Assembly: GCA_964567485.1 (NCBI GenBank) | Contig: CAZMMX010000014.1 | Span: 8,041-72,040 of the forward strand | Source: UBA1413 sp964567485 | Lineage (GTDB): Bacteria; Bacteroidota; Bacteroidia; Bacteroidales; Prolixibacteraceae | DNA length: 64,000 nt | Direction: 5' to 3' | Shown: positions 8,278 to 15,378 of the stretch, piece by piece | Position numbering within the stretch: position 1 is the stretch's first letter | How the letters are laid out: each line of letters begins with the position of its first letter | Made by a program: the position numbers and the translations under genes | The notes under the pieces: generated by a model | The model's input: only the letters and a program-made list of their open reading frames with translations | What the model was told of the DNA's origin: nothing | The model's database searches: none

Positions 8278-8685
8278 TTAATATACGTAACACAATACTT
8301 CACCACCCACTTTCAGCTCACGGGCTTCCTTATCGGTGATCACCCCTTTCGATGTAGAAATGATGGCAATACCCAGTCCGTTAAGCACGCGGGGTATGTT
8401 CTCGGAATCGCAGTAGTTGCGGAGTCCCGGACGGCTTACCCTCTCCAGGGCCTTGATGGCCGATACCTTGGTTTCAGGATGGTATTTCAATGCAATCTTG
8501 ATACTTCCCTGGAAGTTGACCTCCTCCTCGAACTTGTAGTTGAGAATATATCCCTTTTCCTTCAGGATACGGGTCATTTCCTTCTTGATGTTGGATGCAG
8601 GGATATCGACCACCCTGTGGTTAGCCCTGATGGCATTCCGCAACCGGGTCAGATAGTCTGCTATCGGATCTGTAACTTTACTCAT
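8278..8685 (-). CDS. rpsH: 30S ribosomal protein S8
   Basis: 135 residues; the N-terminus DPIADYLTRLRNAI and the C-terminal STSKGVITDKEARELKVGGEVLCYVY are diagnostic. S8 is a primary binder of 16S helix 21 and in E. coli represses the spc operon by binding a similar structure near rplE; whether that holds here was not visible. It lies 13 bases before rplF. Confidence 0.98.
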   Translation of the reverse strand: MSKVTDPIADYLTRLRNAIRANHRVVDIPASNIKKEMTRILKEKGYILNYKFEEEVNFQGSIKIALKYHPETKVSAIKALERVSRPGLRNYCDSENIPRVLNGLGIAIISTSKGVITDKEARELKVGGEVLCYVY

Positions 8686-8706
8686 TTTATTTAACTCTTT
8701 TACCTG

Positions 8707-8976
8707 TTACCAACTTGCTTTCTTAACTCCGGGAATCAAACCTTCTGAAGCCATCTCACGGAAGTTGATCCTGCTGATTCCGAACTGGCGCATGTATCCT
8801 TTCGGACGGCCGGTCAGTTTGCAGCGGTTGTGCAACCTCACGCGTGAGGAGTTCTTCGGCAGCTTCTGCAAACCGATGAAATCACCTTCGGCTATGAGTT
8901 GGGCTCTCTTCTCGCTGTATTTTGCATAAAGCGCTGCACGTTTGACTTCCCGTGCCTTCAACGACTCTTTAGCCAT
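8707..8976 (-). CDS. rpsN: 30S ribosomal protein S14 (zinc-free form)
   Basis: 89 residues ending with the conserved GRPKGYMRQFGISRINFREMA...GVKKASW. The CxxC pairs of the short zinc-binding S14 are missing, so this is the longer zinc-independent type. S14 helps assemble the 30S head with S3 and S10. It starts three bases after the rplE stop. Confidence 0.98.
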   Translation of the reverse strand: MAKESLKAREVKRAALYAKYSEKRAQLIAEGDFIGLQKLPKNSSRVRLHNRCKLTGRPKGYMRQFGISRINFREMASEGLIPGVKKASW

Positions 8977-8979
8977 AAC

Positions 8980-9537
8980 TTAATTCTTTTTGACGTTTTT
9001 GAATGGTAAACCTATTTCTTTCAGCAACGCAAAACCTTCTTCATCGGTGTTGGCTGTAGTCACGAAAGTGATGTTCATCCCGTTGATCTTATTCACCTTA
9101 TCGATATTGATTTCGGGGAAGATGATCTGTTCGGGCACGCCAAGGGTATAGTTGCCCTGGCCATCCATCTTACTTTCAATGCCGCGAAAATCGCGGATAC
9201 GGGGCAGGGCCACCGAAATCAAACGGTCGAGAAATTCGTACATTTGGTCGCGACGCAATGTCACACGCACGCCAATGGGCATTTTCTTCCTTAGTTTGAA
9301 GTTGGAGATGTCTTTTTTCGACTTGGTCTGGACGGCTTTCTGACCAGAGATCATGGTCATCTCTTCAGTGGCCACTTCAATGATCTTCTTGTCGGCTATC
9401 GTTGAGCCAACACCCTGGTTAAGCACTATCTTTTCCAGCCGCGGTACCTGCATGACCGACTTGTAGCTAAACTCCTTCATCAGGGCAGGTATAATCTCTT
9501 CCTTGTATTTTATTTCAAGGGTGGGTATGTAAGCCAT
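8980..9537 (-). CDS. rplE: 50S ribosomal protein L5
   Basis: 185 residues; MQVPRLEKIVLNQGVG and GVRVTLRRDQMYEFLDRLISVALPRIRDFRG are the L5 signatures. L5 binds 5S rRNA and contacts P-site tRNA through its beta2-beta3 loop. Its start codon overlaps the rplX stop by one base (TAATG), implying translational coupling. Confidence 0.98.
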   Translation of the reverse strand: MAYIPTLEIKYKEEIIPALMKEFSYKSVMQVPRLEKIVLNQGVGSTIADKKIIEVATEEMTMISGQKAVQTKSKKDISNFKLRKKMPIGVRVTLRRDQMYEFLDRLISVALPRIRDFRGIESKMDGQGNYTLGVPEQIIFPEINIDKVNKINGMNITFVTTANTDEEGFALLKEIGLPFKNVKKN

Positions 9538-9860
9538 TACTTAATCTCCTCTCCAGATTTTTTGGAATAACGAACTAATTTACCGTTTTCATTCAGCTTG
9601 CGGCCGATGCGGGTGGGTTTTCCGGTTTTCGGATCTACCAGCATGAGGTTTGAGATGTGCACGGGGCCCTCTTTCTCAATGATTCCTCCCTGCGGATGCT
9701 CAGTATTGGGCTTGGTATGCTTCTTGATCATATTCACGCCCTCAACGATCGCTCTCTCGGTCTTGCGGTTCACTTGCAATATGCGGCCTTTGCTTCCTGC
9801 GTAATCGCCGGAAATGACGACAACCAAGTCGCCCTTCCTGATATGTAACTTCTTCTGCAT
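9537..9860 (-). CDS. rplX: 50S ribosomal protein L24
   Basis: 107 residues with an N-terminal KOW motif (IRKGDLVVVISGDYAGSKGRI) and the family segment VNMIKKHTKP. L24 is one of the two assembly-initiator proteins of the 50S subunit and lies near the exit tunnel. It shares one base with rplE and follows rplN by 18 bases. Confidence 0.98.
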   Translation of the reverse strand: MQKKLHIRKGDLVVVISGDYAGSKGRILQVNRKTERAIVEGVNMIKKHTKPNTEHPQGGIIEKEGPVHISNLMLVDPKTGKPTRIGRKLNENGKLVRYSKKSGEEIK

Positions 9861-9878
9861 GGTTTTCTGTTTTGCGGA

Positions 9879-10244
9879 TTATAGAACTTCGGGAGCCAGT
9901 GAAATAATCTTCATGTTCAGGTCGCGTAACTCACGGGCCACAGGTCCGAAAATACGGGTTCCTCTCATCTCACCGGCGTTATTCAACAGAACAACTGCAT
10001 TGTCATCAAAGCGGATGTAAGATCCGTCGGGACGACGCACTTCCTTCTTGGTACGAACCACGATCGCTCTTGAAACTGACCCCTTCTTGACGTCGGCACC
10101 GGGAGTGGCGCTCTTAACGGCCACAACGATGGTATCCCCAAGGGAGGCGTAATGCTTACGGGTACCGCCCAGAACACGGATGCAAAGAACCTCCTTCGCA
10201 CCACTGTTATCTGCTACTATACATCTTGTTTCCTGCTGTATCAT
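9879..10244 (-). CDS. rplN: 50S ribosomal protein L14
   Basis: 121 residues, starting MIQQETRCIVADNSGAKEVLCI and ending with the conserved ARELRDLNMKIISLAPEVL. L14 forms intersubunit bridges B5 and B8 and is a binding site for the silencing factor RsfS. It begins two bases after rpsQ; in E. coli this point starts a new spc promoter, but there is no room for one here, supporting a continuous transcript. Confidence 0.98.
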   Translation of the reverse strand: MIQQETRCIVADNSGAKEVLCIRVLGGTRKHYASLGDTIVVAVKSATPGADVKKGSVSRAIVVRTKKEVRRPDGSYIRFDDNAVVLLNNAGEMRGTRIFGPVARELRDLNMKIISLAPEVL

Positions 10245-10246
10245 GA

Positions 10247-10513
10247 TTACTTGGCTCTTTCAATGATTTCAACTAATCTCCAACATTTTTTCTTGCTCAG
10301 CGGCCGCGTTTCCATGATCCGCACAGTATCACCGATGTTGCAGGTGTTGTTGTCGTCGTGCGCATAGAACTTGGTGGTTTTGTTCACGAACTTGCCGTAA
10401 ATCGGATGTTTGAATTTCCTCTTTTCGGCCACCACGATGGTTTTATCCATCTTGTTGCTTACCACCACGCCGACACGCTCTTTTCTCAGATTTCTATCTT
10501 TATTCTCTTCCAT
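10247..10513 (-). CDS. rpsQ: 30S ribosomal protein S17
   Basis: 88 residues with the OB-fold signature GVVVSNKMDKTIVV and GDTVRIMETRPLSKKKCWRLV. S17 binds the 5' domain of 16S rRNA early in 30S assembly. It follows rpmC after 18 bases, closing the S10 block. Confidence 0.98.
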   Translation of the reverse strand: MEENKDRNLRKERVGVVVSNKMDKTIVVAEKRKFKHPIYGKFVNKTTKFYAHDDNNTCNIGDTVRIMETRPLSKKKCWRLVEIIERAK

Positions 10514-10531
10514 TGCTGCATTAATGTGTTA

Positions 10532-10726
10532 TTAAACTTCCCTGCTGCGAAGAATAGTCTTCATCCTGGCAATGTTCCTGCGCGATTCGCGGATCTTCAT
10601 CGGATTGTCGAGCGGCGACACGCTGTGGTTCAATCTCAGACGAACAAGACTCTCCTGTTCGGTTTGCAAACGCTCCAATATCTCCTTGCTTGTAAGCTCT
10701 CTTATTTCAGACGTTTTCATACTCAT
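10532..10726 (-). CDS. rpmC: 50S ribosomal protein L29
   Basis: 64 residues forming two helices; EIRELTSKEILERLQTEQESLVRLR and NPMKIRESRRNIARMKTILR are the family features. L29 sits beside L23 at the tunnel exit, part of the docking site for trigger factor and SRP. Eight bases separate it from rplP. Confidence 0.97.
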   Translation of the reverse strand: MSMKTSEIRELTSKEILERLQTEQESLVRLRLNHSVSPLDNPMKIRESRRNIARMKTILRSREV

Positions 10727-10734
10727 TTCTCCTA

Positions 10735-11154
10735 TTATTCAACAAAATCACGTCTTACGACAAACTTGGTGGTAATGGGCAGTTTTTGTGCTGCCAGGCG
10801 AAGGGCTTCCTTGGCCATGGCGAAGGGAACGCCTTCGGCTTCGATGATAATGCGCCCGGGGGTGATGGGAGCCACGAAAGCTTCGGGGGCCCCTTTACCC
10901 TTCCCCATACGTACTTCTGCAGGCTTCTTGGTGATCGGCTTGTCGGGAAAAATCCTGATCCAGATCTGGCCCTGACGCTGCATGTAACGGGTCACGGCAA
11001 CCCTGGCGGCCTCAATCTGGCGCCCGGTGATCCACGCTTCCTCCAATGCCTTGATTCCGAAGGAACCGAAAGCCAGCTGGTTTCCCCGCTGGGCATTCCC
11101 CTTCATCTTGCCCTTTTGGACTCTCCTGAATTTTACTCTTTTTGGCTGTAACAT
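10735..11154 (-). CDS. rplP: 50S ribosomal protein L16
   Basis: 139 residues; GNQLAFGSFGIKALE, ARVAVTRYMQRQGQIWIRIFPDKP and RMGKGKGAPE are diagnostic. L16 helps organise the A-site finger and peptidyl transferase centre in late 50S assembly. The loop around Arg at the RMGKGKG segment is the region that approaches A-site tRNA in known structures. Confidence 0.98.
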   Translation of the reverse strand: MLQPKRVKFRRVQKGKMKGNAQRGNQLAFGSFGIKALEEAWITGRQIEAARVAVTRYMQRQGQIWIRIFPDKPITKKPAEVRMGKGKGAPEAFVAPITPGRIIIEAEGVPFAMAKEALRLAAQKLPITTKFVVRRDFVE

Positions 11155-11182
11155 CTCTTTCTTATTCTAGCGTGTTAACCCC

Positions 11183-11896
11183 CTATTTTCTTCTTTTCCT
11201 GTTACCTCCGCCGCCTTTCGGTGCCCCATTGCGGCCCGGCTTCGGGCTTGCATTGGGAGAAAGATCGGGGACTCCATAAACCATACCCTTGCAAATCCAC
11301 ACCTTCACGCCGATGAGCCCGGTTTTGGTCAGGGCTTCACCAAGTGCGTAATCGATGTCGGCTCTCAGCGTATGGAGGGGAGTGCGGCCATCCTTATACA
11401 TCTCCGAACGGGCCATCTCAGCACCGTTCAAACGGCCCGATACCTGCACCTTGATCCCTTCGGCGCCCATACGCATGGTCGAGGCAATGGACATCTTTAC
11501 CGCCCTGCGGTATGCCACTTTCCCTTCCACCTGACGGGCTATGTTGTTGGCCACAATTCGGGCATCAAGTTCCGGACGCTTGATCTCAAAAATATTGATC
11601 TGTACCTCTTTGTTGGTGATCTTCTTGAGTTCTTCCTTCAACTTGTCCACTTCCTGGCCTCCCTTACCGATAATAATCCCCGGACGGGAAGTATGCACGG
11701 TAATGGTGATCAGCTTCAGCGTGCGCTCAATGATAATCTTTGAAATACTCGCTTTTGCCAGACGTGCATTCAGATAATCACGGATCTTCTGGTCTTCTAC
11801 CAGCTTGTCCCCGTAATTATCCCCGCCAAACCAATTGGAATCCCATCCTTTAATGAATCCCAAACGATTGGATATTGGATTTACTTTCTGTCCCAT
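11183..11896 (-). CDS. rpsC: 30S ribosomal protein S3
   Basis: 237 residues with a type II KH domain (TSRPGIIIGKGGQEVDKLKEEL, GxxG loop GKGG) and the C-terminal domain containing GRLNGAEMARSE. S3 lines the mRNA entry channel and with S4 and S5 gives helicase activity. The C-terminus is a basic Gly/Asn/Arg tail (GAPKGGGGNRKRRK). It lies six bases after rplV. Confidence 0.98.
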   Translation of the reverse strand: MGQKVNPISNRLGFIKGWDSNWFGGDNYGDKLVEDQKIRDYLNARLAKASISKIIIERTLKLITITVHTSRPGIIIGKGGQEVDKLKEELKKITNKEVQINIFEIKRPELDARIVANNIARQVEGKVAYRRAVKMSIASTMRMGAEGIKVQVSGRLNGAEMARSEMYKDGRTPLHTLRADIDYALGEALTKTGLIGVKVWICKGMVYGVPDLSPNASPKPGRNGAPKGGGGNRKRRK

Positions 11897-11902
11897 TTAC
11901 TA

Positions 11903-12319
11903 TCAGTTAAGATTTTCTACAACTTCGTTTTTCCTGTCCACAAAAAGGGTCACGTGGTTCGAACGTTTCCTGATCCGGTGCGCACGACCCTGGGGTGCCG
12001 GCCGCAACCTCTTCAGAATACGTCCTGAATCTACCATGATCCGACTGACAACCAACGGGGTTTCCTCAATGCGGACCCCCTCGTTCTTCGCCTGCCAGTT
12101 GGCAATAGCCGACATGAGCAGTTTCTCCACCCTGTTCGACGCTTCCTTGGACGAAAATTTTAATACATCCAATGCCTTGTTCACCTCCATACCACGGATC
12201 AAATCGGCTACAAGCCTCATTTTCCGGGGAGATGTCGGGCAATTCTTTAAAACAGCAAAATATTGTTGTTTCTTCGCTTCTTTACGCTTTTCAGCTGATT
12301 CTCTTTTTCTGGCACCCAT
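11903..12319 (-). CDS. rplV: 50S ribosomal protein L22
   Basis: 138 residues; the core has NCPTSPRKMRLVADLIRGMEVNKALDVL and the C-terminal loop RLRPAPQGRAHRIRKRSNHVTL, the extended hairpin lining the exit tunnel where macrolide-resistance changes arise. No unusual tunnel-tip insertions were seen. The N-terminal 20 or so residues are a charged extension (KRESAEKRKEAKKQQ). Confidence 0.98.
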   Translation of the reverse strand: MGARKRESAEKRKEAKKQQYFAVLKNCPTSPRKMRLVADLIRGMEVNKALDVLKFSSKEASNRVEKLLMSAIANWQAKNEGVRIEETPLVVSRIMVDSGRILKRLRPAPQGRAHRIRKRSNHVTLFVDRKNEVVENLN

Positions 12320-12356
12320 GGATACTCACTTTTTTAATTACAATCTACAGTTTGCC

Positions 12357-12623
12357 TTATTTCCTGTTACCGGAATGGCCCCTGAAGGTCCGGGTAGGTG
12401 CAAATTCTCCTAAACGATGGCCAACCATGTTTTCGGTGACGTATACGGGGATGAATTTGTTCCCGTTGTGCACCGCGATGGTGTGCCCGACAAAATCAGG
12501 GGAAATAACGGAAGCCCTGGCCCAGGTCTTGACCACCGACTTCTTGCCGGCATCATTCATCGCCAGAACTTTTTTCTCAAGCTTGAAGGCAATGTATGGG
12601 CCTTTTTTTAACGAACGACTCAT
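12357..12623 (-). CDS. rpsS: 30S ribosomal protein S19
   Basis: 88 residues starting MSRSLKKGPYIAFKLEKKV, with the conserved WARASVISPDFVGHTIAVHNGNKFIPVYVTENMVGHRLGEF split over the centre. S19 in the 30S head forms bridge B1a with 23S rRNA. An AAGGAGAT ribosome site precedes the ATG. Confidence 0.98.
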   Translation of the reverse strand: MSRSLKKGPYIAFKLEKKVLAMNDAGKKSVVKTWARASVISPDFVGHTIAVHNGNKFIPVYVTENMVGHRLGEFAPTRTFRGHSGNRK

Positions 12624-12640
12624 GTGTATCTCCTTTAAAA

Positions 12641-13465
12641 TTATTTCTTCCTACGTTCAACGATATACCGGTTGGATGCCTTCTTCGGGGCACGGGTCTT
12701 GTAACCCTTGGCCAGCAACCCCTTGCGGGAACGCGGATGTCCTCCAGAAGCACGGCCTTCACCACCACCCATCGGGTGATCCACCGGGTTCATGGCCACA
12801 CCACGCACGCGGGGACGACGTCCCATCCAGCGGTTGCGACCAGCCTTACCCGATTTCTCAAGGTTGTGATCTCCGTTACCGACAATCCCTACGGTAGCCC
12901 TGCAGGTGGTCAACACCATACGGGTTTCGCCCGAGGGCAACTTTAAAGTGACATACTTGCCTTCGCGCGATGTCAACTGAGCATGAGTTCCTGCACTACG
13001 TGCCATAATGCCTCCCTGGCCAGGCTGAAGTTCAATGTTGTGAACCAGCGTTCCAAGAGGTATTTCAGCTAAAGGAAGGGTATTCCCGATTTCAGGATCA
13101 ATGCCCGAACCGCTATTTACCTTCTGGCCTACCTGCAACCCATTGGGCGCCAGAATGTATCGCTTCTCATTGTCTTCATACACCAGAAGAGCAATGTTAG
13201 CCGTACGGTTGGGATCGTACTGGATCGAATCGACAACCGCGGAAACCCCATCCTTGTTTCTCTTGAAATCAATGATGCGGTATTTCCGCTTATGTCCCCC
13301 ACCTATATACCTCATTGTCATGCGGCCCTGGTTATTGCGACCACCAGATTTCCGCAGGGGCTCCAACAATGATTTCTCAGGCGTAGATGCAGTAATGGCG
13401 TCAAAAGCACTGATAACCTTGTGCCGCTGACCCGGTGATACTGGTTTAATTTTCCTTACTGCCAT
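12641..13465 (-). CDS. rplB: 50S ribosomal protein L2
   Basis: 274 residues, the normal size. The C-terminal region has the peptidyl-transferase-associated segment GRNRWMGRRPRVRGVAMNPVDHP followed by GGGEGRASGG, including the conserved His (of VDHP) needed for full activity in studied L2 proteins. L2 also helps join the subunits through bridge B7b. It lies 17 bases before rpsS and eight after rplW. Confidence 0.98.
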   Translation of the reverse strand: MAVRKIKPVSPGQRHKVISAFDAITASTPEKSLLEPLRKSGGRNNQGRMTMRYIGGGHKRKYRIIDFKRNKDGVSAVVDSIQYDPNRTANIALLVYEDNEKRYILAPNGLQVGQKVNSGSGIDPEIGNTLPLAEIPLGTLVHNIELQPGQGGIMARSAGTHAQLTSREGKYVTLKLPSGETRMVLTTCRATVGIVGNGDHNLEKSGKAGRNRWMGRRPRVRGVAMNPVDHPMGGGEGRASGGHPRSRKGLLAKGYKTRAPKKASNRYIVERRKK

Positions 13466-13473
13466 TTCTGTTA

Positions 13474-13764
13474 TTATATATTACTGTAAAAATCAATACT
13501 ATTCCCTTCAGCCAGGGTGATAATCGCCTTCTTGTAGGTCGGCGTCTTTCCCGATATCACTCCGGCCTTGGTAAACCTCGACTTCACTTTCCCTCCGCAA
13601 ACCATCGTGTTCACGCTGTCTACCGAAACATTATAAAGACTCTCCACTGCTTTCTTGATCTGCAACTTGGTAGCCTTCCTCTGCACCATGAAGCCGTAAC
13701 GGTTGTAACGCTCCCCCTGGGCAGTCATCTTTTCGGTCACTATGGGTTTAATCAATATATCCAT
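13474..13764 (-). CDS. rplW: 50S ribosomal protein L23
   Basis: 96 residues; IKPIVTEKMTAQGERYNRYGF and ATKLQIKKAVESLYNVSVDSVNTM are typical. L23 is the main tunnel-exit docking site for trigger factor and SRP. The extended hairpin with basic residues (GGKVKSRFTKAG) matches the tunnel-lining loop. Confidence 0.98.
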   Translation of the reverse strand: MDILIKPIVTEKMTAQGERYNRYGFMVQRKATKLQIKKAVESLYNVSVDSVNTMVCGGKVKSRFTKAGVISGKTPTYKKAIITLAEGNSIDFYSNI

Positions 13765-13776
13765 TTCGTAATGGTC

Positions 13777-14406
13777 TTAAAGCTTGAATACATCTTCGAT
13801 TTTTTCTACCGAACCTTCCAGAATCACAAGAGTTTTGGTATTCAGTATCTGGTAAGTTGTTAATTCTGAAGCAGTTACAACCGAAACACCCTGTAAATTT
13901 CTGGAGGACAAATATATAGATTTATTTTCTTCCGGTAATACGAAAAGTGACTTTTTATCAGATATTTTCAGGTTTTCCGAAATAGCCACCATCTTTTGGG
14001 TTTTGGGGGTGTCGAGAATGAAATTCTCCAGAATCACAATATCGTTGTCCTGGGCCTTGTGGGCCAGGGCCGACATGCGGGCCAGAAGCTTCACTTTCTT
14101 GTTCAGTTTAAAACTGTAGTTGCGTGGGCGGGGTCCAAAGGCACGACCTCCACCGACGATGGTCGGTGAGGTGATCATCCCTGCACGCGCCGTTCCGGTA
14201 CCCTTCTGACGTTTGATCTTCTTGGTACTTCCGGCCACTTCGCCCCTCTCCTTGCTCTTGTGGGTGCCCTGACGCTGATTGGCCATATACTGCTTTACAT
14301 CGAGGTAAATGGCATGATCATTGGGCTCAATACCGAAAATCTCGTCATTCAGCATGACTTTCCTTCCGGTTTCTTTTCCTTCTATATTGAATACACTTAA
14401 TTCCAT
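13777..14406 (-). CDS. rplD: 50S ribosomal protein L4
   Basis: 209 residues with the tunnel-reaching loop AGSTKKIKRQKGTGTARAGMITSP and the family motif RPRNYSFKLNKKVKLLARMSAL. L4 lines the exit tunnel and represses the S10 operon in E. coli; no leader structure like that of E. coli was identified here because rpsJ is internal to the transcript. Its first codons overlap the end of rplC by ten bases, implying coupled translation. Confidence 0.98.
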   Translation of the reverse strand: MELSVFNIEGKETGRKVMLNDEIFGIEPNDHAIYLDVKQYMANQRQGTHKSKERGEVAGSTKKIKRQKGTGTARAGMITSPTIVGGGRAFGPRPRNYSFKLNKKVKLLARMSALAHKAQDNDIVILENFILDTPKTQKMVAISENLKISDKKSLFVLPEENKSIYLSSRNLQGVSVVTASELTTYQILNTKTLVILEGSVEKIEDVFKL

Positions 14407-15026
14407 TGTTTCCGAATTGAGACGTAAGACCCCTTTGCTCCGGGAACTGATCCCTTGAGTATTATCAAATTCTGTTCAGGTATAACCTTGAGTACGAGAA
14501 GGTTTTCGATGGTCTTTCTTTCGCCGCCCATCCGTCCTGCCATGCGCAGTCCTTTCATTACCCTTGAAGGCCATGAAGAAGCTCCCAGAGATCCCGGGGC
14601 ACGGAGCCGGTTATGCTGACCGTGGGTCGAATCTCCCACTCCACCAAAACCATGACGGCGTACCACCCCCTGAAAACCTTTTCCTTTGGAGACCCCTTCC
14701 ACATCAACAAAATCATTGATGTTGAAAATGTCTACATTAATCACGTCACCCAGGTTGAAATGCCCCCTGAAGGTGTCCTTGAATTCCACCACCTTGCGTT
14801 TGGGCGTGGTCCCGGCCTTCTTGAAATGCCCGAACTCTGCCTTGTTGGCGCTCTTCTCCTTCTTCTCATCGAAGGAGAGTTGCAACGCATGGTAGCCGTC
14901 CTTTTCCACGGTCTTAACCTGTGACACGACACAGGGACCGGCTTCAATCACAGTGCATGGGATGTTTTTCCCCTCAACACTGAATACGGATGTCATTCCG
15001 ATTTTTTTTCCAATAATTCCAGCCAT
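14397..15026 (-). CDS. rplC: 50S ribosomal protein L3
   Basis: 209 residues starting MAGIIGKKIGMTSVFSVEGK with the L3 signature GKGFQGVVRRHGFGG and the loop containing SLGASSWPSRVMKGLRMAGRMG. L3 is an early 50S assembly protein reaching toward the peptidyl transferase centre and is the site of some tiamulin and linezolid resistance changes. The conserved Gln of FQGVV, methylated by PrmB in some bacteria, is present. Confidence 0.98.
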   Translation of the reverse strand: MAGIIGKKIGMTSVFSVEGKNIPCTVIEAGPCVVSQVKTVEKDGYHALQLSFDEKKEKSANKAEFGHFKKAGTTPKRKVVEFKDTFRGHFNLGDVINVDIFNINDFVDVEGVSKGKGFQGVVRRHGFGGVGDSTHGQHNRLRAPGSLGASSWPSRVMKGLRMAGRMGGERKTIENLLVLKVIPEQNLIILKGSVPGAKGSYVSIRKQWN

Positions 15027-15052
15027 TTTTTACGACTACTTTTTGTTTATAC

Positions 15053-15358
15053 TCACACTTTAATTTCGACCTCTACTCCGCTGGGTAATTCCAGTTTCAT
15101 CAGCGCGTCGATGGTCTTTGCCGTTGAACTGTAAATGTCGATCAGTCTCTTGTAAGAAGAAAGCTGAAACTGTTCCCTTGACTTTTTGTTCACAAAGGTC
15201 GACCGCAGAACCGTAAATACCCTGCGGTGCGTGGGAAGCGGAATCGGCCCGCTCACCACCGCTCCGGTAGTCTTCACCGTTTTGACGATCTTCTCAGCCG
15301 ACTTGTCCACAAGATTGTGGTCGTACGATTGCAGTTTGATCCTGATTTTCTGACTCAT
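15053..15358 (-). CDS. rpsJ: 30S ribosomal protein S10 (NusE)
   Basis: 101 residues starting MSQKIRIKLQSYDHNLVDKS, with GPIPLPTHRRVFTVLRS and SRKEQF-like SREQFQ sequence. S10 is part of the 30S head and also acts with NusB in antitermination and with NusG in coupling. It follows fusA directly after 20 bases; no tuf gene lies between, unlike in proteobacterial str operons. Confidence 0.98.
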   Translation of the reverse strand: MSQKIRIKLQSYDHNLVDKSAEKIVKTVKTTGAVVSGPIPLPTHRRVFTVLRSTFVNKKSREQFQLSSYKRLIDIYSSTAKTIDALMKLELPSGVEVEIKV

Positions 15359-15378
15359 AATGAGAAAATGATTAATTT

